Shown: piece by piece, positions 7,638-17,283 of the stretch
Numbering within the stretch: the first letter of the stretch is position 1
Layout: the number at the start of each line of letters is the position of its first letter
DNA from: Mycobacterium sp. 1245111.1
GTDB taxonomy: Bacteria; Actinomycetota; Actinomycetes; Mycobacteriales; Mycobacteriaceae
Length of the DNA stretch: 64,000 nt
Direction: 5' to 3'
Assembly: GCF_001673405.1 (NCBI RefSeq)
Contig: NZ_LZLV01000047.1
Span: forward strand, 1 to 64,000
Notes under the pieces: model-generated
What the model was told of the DNA's origin: nothing
The model's database searches: none
Seen by the model: the letters and a program-made list of their open reading frames with translations, nothing else
Program-made: the position numbers and the translations under genes

Positions 7638-9128
7638 ATGACGACGTTCGACTATCCGCTATGGCTTCGGATCGACCACTGGCTCAACGTGTTGTTCGTG
7701 ACGCTGATCATTCGCAGCGGGATCGAGATCCTCGCCACCCACCCGAAGTTGTACTGGCATGACGACAGCCGACCCGGAAGCGAGTGGGCGCGGTTCACCC
7801 GCAAAGTGATGCCGAAAGACCGGCTGTTCGACACTCTCGATGAGGAGGAGGACTACAGCCCGTTCATCTCACTGCCGGGTCGCGCGCAACTGGGCATCGG
7901 CCGACACTGGCATTTCTTCTCGGTGATCGGCTGGATCCTGGTCGGCCTGTCGTACTACATCCTGCTGTTCGCGACCGGGCAGTGGCATCGCTACTGGCCG
8001 GCCTCGTGGTCGATCTTCACCGAGGCCTGGGATGACGTCGTCACCTACATGTCGTTCAACCTGCCACCGTTGTTGCCCGGCGAACCAATGGATGCCATGC
8101 AGAAGCTGGCCTACGCGGGTGTCGTCTTCGGCTTGGCGCCTTTCCAAATCCTCACCGGCGCAGCGCAATCCCCAGCCGTCGAGGCCAGGTTCCCGTGGTA
8201 CGTGCAGATGTGGGGCGGGCGGCAATGGGCACGCAGCCTGCATTTCATCGGCTTGGTCTCCTTTGTGATCTTCATCGTGATCCACCTGTCGATGGTGTTC
8301 TTCTGGGGCTGGGGGCATTTGACCGCCGCGATGATCTTCGGCTCGGTCCGCAACACCTACTGGGCCACCGCCCTGTCGTTGGTGATCATCGCCGCGATCA
8401 TCGCCGTCCACGTCGCGGCGACAGTGTGGAGCCTGCGCAACCCCCGTTCGGTTCAACGGGTACTCGGCGCGGTGGTCACCCGCGTCCGCCTTATTGTGTT
8501 GCGGCCGTTGAACTCACGGCAGAATTACCCGGAACGAAAACTGACCTTTCAGCATCGGGTCAACGGCAAGCCTCCATGTTCGGCCGAGTACAAGGTGATG
8601 GCCGTGCACAACTTCGCCGACTGGCGGTTGCGGGTCGGTGGATTGGTCGAGAACCCGGTCATTTTGGACCTGGCGGCGCTGCGGGCGCTGACCGACCCGG
8701 AAACGCAGCGGACCATGCACAACTGCGTTCAGGGCTGGACCAGCATCGGCCAGTGGAGCGGCGTGCACCTCAGCGCGCTGGTGGAACTTGTCCGGCCGCT
8801 ACCGGAGGCCAAATACATCTGTTCGATGACGATGCAGGACAACGACCGCGACGAGCCAGCCTCCCACGGCGGCGGGCAGTTCTACGAGGTCATGGACCTC
8901 GAACTCGCGTACAAGCCGCAAACGATCCTCGCTTACGAGATGAACGGCAAGCCGTTACCGATCAAGCACGGTGCACCACTGCGGCTTCGAGTCGAAACCC
9001 AGGTCGGATTCAAGATGGCCAAGTGGATCAACCAGATCGAGTTCATCAACGACTATTCCGGTATCGGAAAGGGTGCCGGAGGCTGGCGCGAAGACAACGT
9101 CTATTACGACAAGGACGTGGAGATCTAA
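7638..9128 (+). CDS. Cytochrome b561-type membrane domain fused to a sulfite-oxidase-fold molybdopterin domain
   Basis: 496 residues. The N-terminal half resembles the b-type cytochrome of hydrogenase/formate dehydrogenase: hydrophobic segments near 14-33, 92-112, 155-173, 199-222 and 241-263, with candidate haem histidines His13, His90/92, His202 and His215. The C-terminal half (about 300-490) is an oxidoreductase molybdopterin-binding domain. Cys363 in MHNCVQGW is the expected molybdenum ligand, as in sulfite oxidase and MsrP/YedY. No twin-arginine signal is visible. It may therefore be a single-chain analogue of the MsrP-MsrQ pair, passing electrons between quinones and a substrate at the Mo site; the substrate is unknown. 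The ATG at 7638 is favoured over an upstream in-frame ATG inside the previous gene. The next gene begins one base after the stop. Confidence 0.85.
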   Translation: MTTFDYPLWLRIDHWLNVLFVTLIIRSGIEILATHPKLYWHDDSRPGSEWARFTRKVMPKDRLFDTLDEEEDYSPFISLPGRAQLGIGRHWHFFSVIGWILVGLSYYILLFATGQWHRYWPASWSIFTEAWDDVVTYMSFNLPPLLPGEPMDAMQKLAYAGVVFGLAPFQILTGAAQSPAVEARFPWYVQMWGGRQWARSLHFIGLVSFVIFIVIHLSMVFFWGWGHLTAAMIFGSVRNTYWATALSLVIIAAIIAVHVAATVWSLRNPRSVQRVLGAVVTRVRLIVLRPLNSRQNYPERKLTFQHRVNGKPPCSAEYKVMAVHNFADWRLRVGGLVENPVILDLAALRALTDPETQRTMHNCVQGWTSIGQWSGVHLSALVELVRPLPEAKYICSMTMQDNDRDEPASHGGGQFYEVMDLELAYKPQTILAYEMNGKPLPIKHGAPLRLRVETQVGFKMAKWINQIEFINDYSGIGKGAGGWREDNVYYDKDVEI

Positions 9129-9129
9129 C

Positions 9130-9462
9130 GTGACCGAAAAAGTGGAGGTCCGACCGGAGCTGGTCAGCTTGGTGCCGGTCGACCGGGATCGTGTCGCGGA
9201 GTTGGTCGCCGCGAAAGGCGGGCATTGCGAAAGCTGCGACGGGACCGATTTCGAGGTCGGCCGCGCCCTTTACCTCGGGTTCCTATTCCTCGACGAGGAC
9301 ATCGACGCGTACATGGTGGCGTTGACGTGCCGCAACCCAGAGTGTGGTCGGCACACCGGGATCAGATTGCGCGAGAAGGAGTTTCTCACCCGCGGCGAAA
9401 GCGAAGCCCGCGCCGCGACTTGGCTGGCTTCGGCCCCGAGCGGCGCTCGGCCGAGGGGGTGA
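9130..9462 (+). CDS. Small Cys-motif (zinc-ribbon-like) protein of unknown function
   Basis: 110 residues starting at a GTG one base after the stop of the b561/molybdoprotein gene, so clearly in the same transcript. It has CESC near residue 34 and CRNPEC near 69, a C-x2-C...C-x4-C pattern that could bind zinc or an iron-sulfur cluster. The C-terminus is basic. The last 77 bp overlap the convergent gene ending at 9386. No family is recognised; a maturation or electron-transfer accessory role is only suggested by operon position. Confidence 0.75.
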   Translation: MTEKVEVRPELVSLVPVDRDRVAELVAAKGGHCESCDGTDFEVGRALYLGFLFLDEDIDAYMVALTCRNPECGRHTGIRLREKEFLTRGESEARAATWLASAPSGARPRG

Positions 9463-9751
9463 ACTCTGGACGGGCCAGCCCGATTCGATCGATCAGGTCG
9501 GACAACCCACGCAGCTCGTCGCACAGCGCTTGAAAACGGCGCTCGTCGGCGTCGGCGAGCAGCCCGCGCGAGCTGTAGTGCACCAGCCGCGGCAGCCGTC
9601 CGGCCAGCGCGGTGCCCCATCGGATGCTGAAGTCATATTTCTGGCCGTCATCGACGTCGTCTTGGCGCCCAAGCTGTTTGAGCGCCTGAATTTGTTCGGT
9701 GAGCCATTCGACGTCGTCGTCGATGGTGACCGGAGCCGGGTTGTTGTCCAT
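9386..9751 (-). CDS. Hypothetical protein, 121 residues
   Basis: An acidic N-terminal half (MDNNPAPVTIDDDVEWLT) with predicted helices and a basic C-terminal tail. The ATG lies 2 bp after the stop of the lipoprotein gene upstream, supporting real coding as the second gene of that operon. The overlap with the convergent zinc-ribbon gene is unusual, and the last ~26 codons could be dispensable. No recognisable domain. Confidence 0.6.
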   Translation of the reverse strand: MDNNPAPVTIDDDVEWLTEQIQALKQLGRQDDVDDGQKYDFSIRWGTALAGRLPRLVHYSSRGLLADADERRFQALCDELRGLSDLIDRIGLARPEFTPSAERRSGPKPAKSRRGLRFRRG

Positions 9752-9753
9752 TG

Positions 9754-10803
9754 CTACAGGTGGGCTTTCGCGACACTGACAACCAATGGTGTCCCCGCGA
9801 AGGTGAGAAACACCCGGTGTGGCCCGAGAGCCATCCCCGACACCGGCGCAGATCGCTGCGATTCCGGCAGGGCGGCACGGTAATTGGTGATCCGTAGGAC
9901 TGGAACTTTGTCGTCCTCGAAGCGCATGAAACTGTTCGTCTCCAGCGTCGCCACCTCCTGATCGGTGGCCACGTAGATGCGGCTCTCATCCGAGCCGATT
10001 CGCCGAATGGGCGACGGCAGCCGGGTCGCCGCCCGGACCCGCATACCCGTCCCGGTACGCCGGACGTCGATGACATACAGCGTGTCGTCATTGGGGCGAG
10101 CCACATAGCTACGCGTCGTGGCGGTGGTATCGCCCGCCGACACCGCGACGTCCAACGCCATCGATCCGCGCTCGTCGGGTGGCGATGAATGTCCTTTGAA
10201 GTAACGGACTCCCGAGGGTCCGCAGATGTGGTACTCGATAGTGCGCCCACGGTTGGAGCCGTCGAGAATGTCGGCGGGGTCACCGGCGACGGAGGCAGCC
10301 GGCAGTTTCTGGAAACCGTACTCGTCAACCGGTGTCACAGACGATCCGTCCGCCGACAACGCCAGCAAGACGCGCATTCCGGCGTCCTCGGACAGGTAAG
10401 CCGGTGCCGGCCCGGCGTCGAACTCATCCACCTTCCGCATCGTGCCCAGATCGAGGACGGCGACTGTGTTTCGTTGCGGCTGTGGGACGAATACGTGCTG
10501 TTCGTTCTTCCGGCCGATCTGGAGGTTGCGTCCCGGCGACAAGGGCTGCGACAGTCGCGTCGTCGCGTGACCTGAGAGCACGTCAGAGATTTCGGCAATT
10601 CGACCGTCGCCGGTGAGGCCGACGAGCGAATTGTCACGATACGACCACACGGGGTCGTGCAGCGCCGCGCCGGCGGTCATTACGACGACTTCGGGCGACT
10701 CCTCCGCGGAACTTCCCGGCGCCGAACAGCCGCCGGCCACAACGACACTGGCCGCAAGAAGGGCCTGCCAGCGCCAAGTTCGGCGCATCGTTGATCTCGT
10801 CAT
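9754..10803 (-). CDS. Putative lipoprotein with beta-propeller-like body
   Basis: A 349-residue exported protein with a basic N-terminus (MTRSTMRRTWRW), a hydrophobic stretch and a lipobox (VVAGGCS, Cys at about residue 26). After lipidation it would sit on the outer face of the membrane. The mature part has repeated short beta-rich segments such as TVAVLDLGTM, TLYVIDVRR and RIYVATDQEVATLE, typical of YVTN/WD-type propellers. Start ATG 10803; an in-frame GTG lies five codons upstream. It heads a two-gene unit with the 121-residue protein. Function unknown. Confidence 0.78.
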   Translation of the reverse strand: MTRSTMRRTWRWQALLAASVVVAGGCSAPGSSAEESPEVVVMTAGAALHDPVWSYRDNSLVGLTGDGRIAEISDVLSGHATTRLSQPLSPGRNLQIGRKNEQHVFVPQPQRNTVAVLDLGTMRKVDEFDAGPAPAYLSEDAGMRVLLALSADGSSVTPVDEYGFQKLPAASVAGDPADILDGSNRGRTIEYHICGPSGVRYFKGHSSPPDERGSMALDVAVSAGDTTATTRSYVARPNDDTLYVIDVRRTGTGMRVRAATRLPSPIRRIGSDESRIYVATDQEVATLETNSFMRFEDDKVPVLRITNYRAALPESQRSAPVSGMALGPHRVFLTFAGTPLVVSVAKAHL

Positions 10804-10874
10804 GAATTCTCTGCTCACCGATTTGTGCTACCAGTACCCGTAATCGCCGTCGCGCTAACGCTTAGGCTTGCGAA

Positions 10875-11261
10875 ATGGGCACCAAACCCGCGAAGCAGAT
10901 TGACTTTCAACGGTTGGCCGACGCATTGGGCAACTACCGGTTCGCCTACCTCGTCACCGTCGGCGACGACTACCGGGTGCACACCGTCACCGTGGAACCC
11001 GAACTGCGCGAACGGGTGCTGAAGATCGGGCTGATCGGTGACCGAACCCGCACCAACGTCGAGAGCCACGACGCGATCACACTGCTGTGGCCGCCGAGCG
11101 ATCCCGACGACTACTCGCTGATCGTCGACGGCAGGGCCGAGGTCGTCGAGACCGACGGCGCCGCGGCACTTCAGGTGCTGCCGACCCGTGCGCTGCTGCA
11201 CCGCAACGCGGACGGGCCCGGGGACGCGATCCACGACTGCGTGGTGCTGTCTCGGCAGTAG
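10875..11261 (+). CDS. Pyridoxamine-5'-phosphate-oxidase-like / flavin split-barrel protein
   Basis: A 128-residue protein in one short split-barrel domain: a leading helix ([20 protein letters not shown]), then strands including [10 protein letters not shown] and [13 protein letters not shown]. Mycobacteria have many such FMN-, F420- or haem-binding small proteins. The C-terminus (HDCVVLSRQ) is complete. It lies between the lipoprotein (divergent, 71 bp) and the nitrate reductase gene (159 bp downstream, same strand). The cofactor cannot be decided from sequence. Confidence 0.75.
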   Translation: MGTKPAKQIDFQRLADALGNYRFAYLVTVGDDYRVHTVTVEPELRERVLKIGLIGDRTRTNVESHDAITLLWPPSDPDDYSLIVDGRAEVVETDGAAALQVLPTRALLHRNADGPGDAIHDCVVLSRQ

Positions 11262-11420
11262 CGCCTTGACCTGGGGGTTTGCCACCTCACCGGATGCCTC
11301 AGCGCCCTGACAGGTCGAGTTGATCCGGGCGTAACCGGAGCGACGAAGCTCGAAACACGCCCGCGCGACCATGGAGGTCTGGGTCAGTGCCGCGATAGCG
11401 GCCGGGGACGAGTGGGTGGT

Positions 11421-14400
11421 ATGGCTTCCTCTGCACGGGTCGCCACGGTGTGTGGGTACTGCGGCGTCGGCTGCGGTATGGACCTGCACGTCTCGGGCGG
11501 GACGGTGACCAAGGCCACGGGGCGCGCCGACCATCCCGCCAACCGCGGCCGGCTGTGCACCAAGGGCAACACCACCGCCGACATGCTCCGCGCCGGCGGA
11601 CGGCTGGACAAGGCCCTGATTCGTCGCCAGCGCGGCGTCGACGCCGAACCGATCGCGGTGGACGTCGCCGTCGCGGAGGTGGCGGCACGGTTGTCGGCGA
11701 TCCGCGACGAGCACGGACCCGACTCGATCGCCCTCTACGTCTCGGGCCAGATGACCATCGAGGCACAGTATCTCGCCAATAAACTGGCCAAGGGCTATCT
11801 GCGGACCCAGTGGATCGAGTCCAACTCGCGGCTGTGCATGGCCAGCGCCGGCACCGGCTACAAGCAGTCGCTGGGGGCAGACGGACCGCCCGGCAGCTAC
11901 GACGACCTCGATGCCGCCGACCTGTTCCTGGTGCTGGGCGCCAACATGGCCGACTGCCATCCGATCTTGTACCTGCGCATGATGGACCGGGTCCGCGCCG
12001 GCGCCAAACTGGTGGTGGTCGATCCGCGCCGCACGGCCACCGCGGCCAAGGCGGACCTGCACCTGCCGATCCGCCCGGGCACCGACTTGGCGCTGCTCAA
12101 CGGACTGCTGCGACTGGTTCGCGACGCGGGCGGGGTGGACACCGATTTCGTCGCTGCCTACACCGAGGGCTGGGAGCCGCTGGACGTCCTGCTCGACGAG
12201 TACCCGGTCGATCTCGTCGCCGACATCACGGGTTTGGCTGAGGCGGATCTGCGGGCGGTCGCGGAGCTGATCTGTGGGACGCAGAACTGGATGAGTCTGT
12301 GGACCATGGGCCTCAATCAGTCCACGCACGGCACCTGGAACACCAACGCGCTGTGCAATCTGCACCTGGCGACGGGTGCGATCTGTCGTCCGGGGGCCGG
12401 CCCGTTCTCGCTCACCGGACAACCCAACGCGATGGGCGGCCGGGAGATGGGCTACATGGGCCCGGGCCTGCCGGGACAGCGGTCGGCGTTGGATCCCGAC
12501 GACCGCGCGTTCGTCGAGACCCGCTGGGGACTGGAGCCGGGGACCATTCGTGCCGAGGGGGGCACCGGGACGGTCGACATGTACCGACAGATGGCCGACG
12601 GCGACATTCGAGCGGCGTGGATCATCTGCACCAATCCGGTTGCCTCCGTGTCGAATCGGGCCTCGGTGATCGCCGGGCTGGAGCGGGCCGAGTTCGTGGT
12701 GGTGCAGGAGGCATTCAGCGGAGCGGAAACCTCCGCGTACGCCGACGTGGTGCTGCCGGCCGCGCTGTGGGCCGAAAGCGACGGCGTGATGGTGAACAGC
12801 GAGCGCACGGTCACCCACTGCGCGCCCGCGATGACCCCGCCCGGCGACGCCGCGCCGGACTGGCAACTGATCTGCCGGGTAGCGACCGCGATGGGCTATC
12901 CGGGATTCGAGTTCGATTCTGCCGCAGATGTTTTCGATGAACTTGTGGAGTTTCACAACCCGCGCACCGGCTGGGACCTGCGCGGTGTGAACTACGAGCG
13001 GCTGCGCCGTGGACCGGTGCAGTGGCCCGCTCCGCCCGGCGGCGCGGACCGCAATCCGATCCGCTACCGCAACGACGGCGTCAGCCAGAGTTTGCACACC
13101 GACGTCGACGGCACCGTACCCGCACTCGCCTTTCCCACTCCGAGCCGGCGCGCCCGATTCCTGCCGCGGCCCCATCTTCCCGCCGCGGAGTTGCCCGACG
13201 ACGACTTCCCGATGGTCTTCACCACCGGGCGGCTGGCCCACCAATGGCACACGATGACCAAGACCGGGCGGGTCGCCAAGCTCAACAAACTCAACCCGGA
13301 ACCGTTCCTCCAGCTACACCCCGAGGATGCCGCCCGGCTCGGGGTGCGCGACGGCGACAAGGTCGAGATCCGTTCCCGCCGCGGCCAAGCCGTGCTGCCC
13401 GCGAACGTCGACGACGCCGTCCGCCCCGGCGTCTGCTTCGCGCCCATGCACTGGGCCGATGCGTTCGCACCCGATGTCGCCGTCAACGCGGTGACCAACG
13501 ACGCGGTCGACCCCGACTCGCTGCAACCGGAGTTCAAGGTCTGCGCGGTCAGCGTCACACCGGTCGAAACCGACACCGCCGCAGGCGAACTCACAACCCG
13601 GGAAGCGCGATCCCCGGTTGACGCACTCGCCGCGGTGCTGGACGCGCTGCCGGCGTCGGCGACGCTGTCCGCCGACGAACGGCTGTTCCTGTCGGGTCTG
13701 ATGGCCGGTATACGTGCGAACCCACCGAGCGCCGAGGTGCCGTTGCTGCCCGCGGTGACGCCGCTGTCACCGGGCAACCGGATGTGGGTCGACGGCGTGC
13801 TGGCCGGAATCTTCTCCCGCTCGGCGGTCCCGGCCGCCGCCGAGCCCGGGCACGTCGCCGGCGAGCCGGTCACCACGGTGGTATGGGCGTCGCAGACCGG
13901 CACGGCCGAGGAGTTCGCTACCACGTGCGTCGAAAGACTCACCAGCGCAGGCATTGCCGCGCGACTGCGCGGCGCGGAAGAAGTCGCGGTCGCAGACCTG
14001 AGCGGCACGGTGCTGTTCGTGACATCCACCACCGGCGACGGCGATCCACCGGACAACGGCATCGCGCTGTGGGACGCCTTGGCCGCCGCCGAACCCGGTG
14101 ACCTGGACAACCTCAGGTTCTCAGTCCTCGGATTCGGCGACTCGTCGTACGCCGATTTCTGCGGTTTCGCCCGCAAGCTGGATGCCCGGCTGGAATACCT
14201 TGGCGCCCAACGCTTCGCCGACCGGATGCTGTGCGAACCCGACTACGAGGCAACCGCGCAGACGTGGACCGACCGCGTTACCGCGGCGTTGACCGACCGA
14301 ACACCCGAGGCGGCCGCACCGAAACAATCTGCACGGCAACGCTATTCGCGAGCAAACCCACTGCGGACCACCATCGTCAGCAACGTCGCGCTGTCTGGCG

Positions 14401-15452
14401 CGGGCTCCGACAAAGATGTGCGCAGCATCGGCTTCCACCTGCCCGAGGGAACGCTGGAATACGACGCGGGCGACGCACTCGGAGTGTGGCCGCACAACTC
14501 GCCCGAGGCCGTCGCCGAATTTCTCGAACTCACCGGCCTGGATGGCGCCGCCGAGATCGCGATCGGCGAACAGACGATGCCACTGGCCGAGGCGTTGCGG
14601 CGGCGACTGGACATCACCCGAATCACCCCCGACCTGGTGCGGTTCGTCCACGACCGCCATCCGGTCGACGAGTTGCGGTCTGCCATCGACGATCCGCCGC
14701 GGTTCGCCGAATGGGCTTGGGGCCGTCAAACTCTCGACCTGCTGACCGATTTCCCGATCCAAGCCGACCTCGACGAATGGCTGGACGTGCTGCGACCGCT
14801 GGCTCCCCGGTTGTACTCGATTTCGTCGAGCTCGCTCGAGGATCCGACCCAAGTCCATGTCACTCCCGGCATCGTGCGGTTCGAGTCGTCACGCGGGACA
14901 CCACGGAGCGGCGTGTGCTCGGGCCATCTCGCCGGCCTGGGGGCCGGCGCGGAAGTGGACATCTTCGTTCAGCGCACCAAGCACTTCCGGCCGCCGCAGG
15001 ATCCCGATGCACGAGCCATCATGATCGGTCCCGGCACCGGTATCGCACCGTTCCGCGCCTTCCTGCACGACCGCGCGGCACGCGGGCACTCTGGTCACAA
15101 CTGGCTGTTCTTCGGCGAGCAGCACGAAGCAACCAACTTCTACTATCGCGACGAGCTGGACGCTTTCGCCCAGTCCGGGGTGCTGACCCGGATGGACACC
15201 GCGTTCTCGCGTGACGGCGCCACCAAGGTCTACGTGCAGGACCGGATGCAGGAAAACGCTCCCGACCTGTGGAAGTGGATCGCCGACGGCGCCTACGTGT
15301 ACGTGTGCGGCGATGCGGCCAGGATGGCCCGCGATGTCGACGAAACGCTACGTGGCATCATCGCCCAGCAGAGCGGTCGCAGCCCCCACAGCGCGACCTC
15401 TTACCTACACGCGATGTCTGCGGAGCGGCGCTATGTACGGGATGTCTACTGA
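11421..15452 (+). CDS. Assimilatory nitrate reductase fused to NADPH-dependent diflavin reductase
   Basis: 1343 residues. The N-terminal part (about 1-710) is a cytoplasmic Mo-bisMGD reductase with a [4Fe-4S] motif at Cys11, Cys14, Cys18 and Cys46, and Cys139 in SRLCMASAG as the likely Mo ligand. After a linker come a flavodoxin domain ([11 protein letters not shown], near 821), an FAD-binding domain (RLYSISSSS, near 1130) and an NADPH domain ([12 protein letters not shown], near 1197), as in CysJ. One chain can therefore take electrons from NADPH to nitrate. The ATG at 11421 is chosen over a GTG three codons earlier. GlnR-like half-sites GTAAC (11331) and GAAAC (11352) lie upstream, but their spacing is imperfect. 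The 3' end overlaps the MobA-MoeA gene. Confidence 0.93.
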   Translation: MASSARVATVCGYCGVGCGMDLHVSGGTVTKATGRADHPANRGRLCTKGNTTADMLRAGGRLDKALIRRQRGVDAEPIAVDVAVAEVAARLSAIRDEHGPDSIALYVSGQMTIEAQYLANKLAKGYLRTQWIESNSRLCMASAGTGYKQSLGADGPPGSYDDLDAADLFLVLGANMADCHPILYLRMMDRVRAGAKLVVVDPRRTATAAKADLHLPIRPGTDLALLNGLLRLVRDAGGVDTDFVAAYTEGWEPLDVLLDEYPVDLVADITGLAEADLRAVAELICGTQNWMSLWTMGLNQSTHGTWNTNALCNLHLATGAICRPGAGPFSLTGQPNAMGGREMGYMGPGLPGQRSALDPDDRAFVETRWGLEPGTIRAEGGTGTVDMYRQMADGDIRAAWIICTNPVASVSNRASVIAGLERAEFVVVQEAFSGAETSAYADVVLPAALWAESDGVMVNSERTVTHCAPAMTPPGDAAPDWQLICRVATAMGYPGFEFDSAADVFDELVEFHNPRTGWDLRGVNYERLRRGPVQWPAPPGGADRNPIRYRNDGVSQSLHTDVDGTVPALAFPTPSRRARFLPRPHLPAAELPDDDFPMVFTTGRLAHQWHTMTKTGRVAKLNKLNPEPFLQLHPEDAARLGVRDGDKVEIRSRRGQAVLPANVDDAVRPGVCFAPMHWADAFAPDVAVNAVTNDAVDPDSLQPEFKVCAVSVTPVETDTAAGELTTREARSPVDALAAVLDALPASATLSADERLFLSGLMAGIRANPPSAEVPLLPAVTPLSPGNRMWVDGVLAGIFSRSAVPAAAEPGHVAGEPVTTVVWASQTGTAEEFATTCVERLTSAGIAARLRGAEEVAVADLSGTVLFVTSTTGDGDPPDNGIALWDALAAAEPGDLDNLRFSVLGFGDSSYADFCGFARKLDARLEYLGAQRFADRMLCEPDYEATAQTWTDRVTAALTDRTPEAAAPKQSARQRYSRANPLRTTIVSNVALSGAGSDKDVRSIGFHLPEGTLEYDAGDALGVWPHNSPEAVAEFLELTGLDGAAEIAIGEQTMPLAEALRRRLDITRITPDLVRFVHDRHPVDELRSAIDDPPRFAEWAWGRQTLDLLTDFPIQADLDEWLDVLRPLAPRLYSISSSSLEDPTQVHVTPGIVRFESSRGTPRSGVCSGHLAGLGAGAEVDIFVQRTKHFRPPQDPDARAIMIGPGTGIAPFRAFLHDRAARGHSGHNWLFFGEQHEATNFYYRDELDAFAQSGVLTRMDTAFSRDGATKVYVQDRMQENAPDLWKWIADGAYVYVCGDAARMARDVDETLRGIIAQQSGRSPHSATSYLHAMSAERRYVRDVY

Positions 15453-17160
15453 GCAGTGCCGGCGCAGGCCGCTGCACGCGATCATCCTTGCCGGCGGCGC
15501 CTCGACACGGCTGGGCGCCGACAAGCCGGAGCAGCTCGTCGGCGGGCGGCGATTGCTCGACATCGCCTTGGCCGCGGTGACCGACGCCGAAGCCGTCGTC
15601 GTGGTCGGCCCACCACGCGAGGTACCGACAGGGGTCACGGTGGTGCGCGAAGACCCACCCCAGCGCGGGCCCGCGGCCGCGCTGGCCGCCGGCTTCGCCG
15701 CACTGCCCGACGGTCCGGCCGACGTTGCGGTGCTGGCCGCCGACCTGCCGCGCATCACCGCGGAAGCCGTCAAGGCGCTCGCCGATGCGCGGGGCGACGC
15801 ACCCGTCGCACTCGCCGTCGACGACGACGGGCGGCGGCAGTACCTCACCGCGGTGTGGGATTCGGCTGCGCTGGCGACCGCGCTCACCTCGGCTCCGTCG
15901 CGGATGCGAGATCTGTTGCCGGACAACGTGATCAACATCAATCTCGCCGACATCGCCGACGTCGACACCCCAGAGCAGCTCGCGGCGGCACGGTCGCGCG
16001 TTGACCGTTCGCCCGACGGGGTCCGATCCGCGGTACGCGCCGCGATCGGTCCGCTGCCTGCCGTCGACCGCGAACCGGACACCGCGGTCGGCGCGGTACT
16101 GGCCGAACCCCTCACGGCCGCAAGGCCGTTCCCGCCCTTCGACGTGTCGGCGATGGATGGCTGGGCGGTGGCGGGACCGGGCCCGTGGGTCCCGCAGGAT
16201 GACGCGATCGCGGCCGGAACGCACGGTGGGACACTGGCAGCCGGGCGAGCCCGCCGTATCGCCACCGGCGCGCGCCTACCCACCGGCGCGCAGCGGGTGA
16301 TTCGCGACGAGGAGGTCGACACGACCGGGACGTTGGTCCGTCAACGCGATTCCGGGCCGGCCGCGCGCGACGACACCCGTCGCTGCGGAAGCGAATGGAC
16401 GGCCGGCGCCGCTCTCGCCTCGGCCGGCACCCGGATCGACGAAGCGCTGGCCTCGCTCGCCCGGTCGGCCGGTGTCGAGCGGCTCGTCGTGCGCGGGCCG
16501 GTCCGAATCACGGTGCACAGTTCGGGCGATGAAATCAGTTCCGGTGCAAAGGCTCTCGACCCACACGCGCCGCTGCTACCCGAAACTGCCGTGGCGCCGG
16601 TAGCCGCGCTGTTGCGCGGCTACGGGGCAATCGTCGAGATCGGGTCGCATGTGTCCGACGACCCGACCGCACTTGCGGCGGCGTTCGCCGGTGACGCGGA
16701 CCTGGTGGTCATCATCGGCGCCACCGGTCGCGGGGTGGCCGATCATCTGCGCGCGGCGATCATGCGGGCCGGCGGCTTCGTCGTCGCCGACGGAGTGGCC
16801 ATGCGACCGGGTGGCTCGGTCCTGGTTGCGACGTTGCCCGGGATGGATCCTCGAACCCGGGTGCTGCTCGGGGTCGGCGGCAACCCACTGGCCGCGGTCG
16901 CCGGGGCGGCCCTTCTGGGACCGGTCGTGATCGATGCGCTCACCGCGGCCCAGCACTCGGTGGTCGACATGATCTCGGTTCGGGGGGTGCCCAGCACGGA
17001 TCGGTGGCGGGTGGTTCCGGTCGAACCGAACGGCAGCGGCGCCTGGGTCGCCGCCGCACACGCACCGACCGCCCATCTCGCCGCGATGGTCGGCCGTCGC
17101 GGGCTGGCCCTGATACCGCCCGATTCCCCCGACGGGGCCCTGGTCGAGCGCCTGTCCTAG
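15442..17160 (+). CDS. Fusion of molybdenum cofactor guanylyltransferase (MobA) with a divergent MoeA module
   Basis: 572 residues. Residues 1-185 are a MobA-type nucleotidyltransferase: [20 protein letters not shown] (P-loop-like GGxSxRxGxDK), [14 protein letters not shown] and VLAADLPRI. MobA attaches GMP to Moco, making the MGD needed by the adjacent nitrate reductase. Residues 190-572 resemble MoeA ([22 protein letters not shown]), but key loops differ: the usual SGGVSxG is replaced by GATGRGVAD, and PGNPVSA by GGNPLAAV. The MoeA half may be impaired, structural, or adapted to channel Moco. An ATG at 15433 is an alternative start; either overlaps the reductase gene, so coupling is expected. 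Confidence 0.88.
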   Translation: MSTEQCRRRPLHAIILAGGASTRLGADKPEQLVGGRRLLDIALAAVTDAEAVVVVGPPREVPTGVTVVREDPPQRGPAAALAAGFAALPDGPADVAVLAADLPRITAEAVKALADARGDAPVALAVDDDGRRQYLTAVWDSAALATALTSAPSRMRDLLPDNVININLADIADVDTPEQLAAARSRVDRSPDGVRSAVRAAIGPLPAVDREPDTAVGAVLAEPLTAARPFPPFDVSAMDGWAVAGPGPWVPQDDAIAAGTHGGTLAAGRARRIATGARLPTGAQRVIRDEEVDTTGTLVRQRDSGPAARDDTRRCGSEWTAGAALASAGTRIDEALASLARSAGVERLVVRGPVRITVHSSGDEISSGAKALDPHAPLLPETAVAPVAALLRGYGAIVEIGSHVSDDPTALAAAFAGDADLVVIIGATGRGVADHLRAAIMRAGGFVVADGVAMRPGGSVLVATLPGMDPRTRVLLGVGGNPLAAVAGAALLGPVVIDALTAAQHSVVDMISVRGVPSTDRWRVVPVEPNGSGAWVAAAHAPTAHLAAMVGRRGLALIPPDSPDGALVERLS

Positions 17161-17162
17161 CC

Positions 17163-17192
17163 CCTCACGCACGCACGTCGCAGGGCGTGAGG
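17163..17192 (+). terminator. Hairpin after the MobA-MoeA gene
   Basis: CCTCACGC (17163-17170) pairs perfectly with GCGTGAGG (17185-17192) around a 14-nt loop, beginning 2 bases after the stop codon. There is no T-tract, so it could be a weak mycobacterial-style terminator, an mRNA 3'-end stabiliser or an operator. The CGTGAGG core also occurs in the narK/nnaR element. Confidence 0.45.
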
Positions 17193-17197
17193 AAGCC

Positions 17198-17213
17198 GTG
17201 ACGACGCGGCAAC
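17198..17213 (+). promoter_or_regulatory. Candidate GlnR box upstream of nirB
   Basis: The 16-mer GTGAC-n6-GCAAC fits the actinobacterial GlnR consensus GTnAC-n6-GnAAC exactly. It lies 71 bp before the nirB start. GlnR activates nitrogen-assimilation genes, including nirB, in mycobacteria under nitrogen limitation, so the position makes biological sense. No binding data. Confidence 0.6.
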
Positions 17214-17283
17214 CCGGCGCGACGCCGCCGCAATACACGGCTTCTAGCGTCGATCTAGAAAATTCGGGAAAGGAGCGCCGGCA

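Noticed and set aside
11331..11356. GlnR box before the nitrate reductase gene
   Set aside because: Half-sites GTAAC and GAAAC are 16 bp apart, one base off the expected register; kept only as a remark.
10815..13250. 811-codon open frame antisense to the nitrate reductase
   Set aside because: Low-complexity Arg/Gly/His-rich translation with no family features; complement of clear coding sequence.
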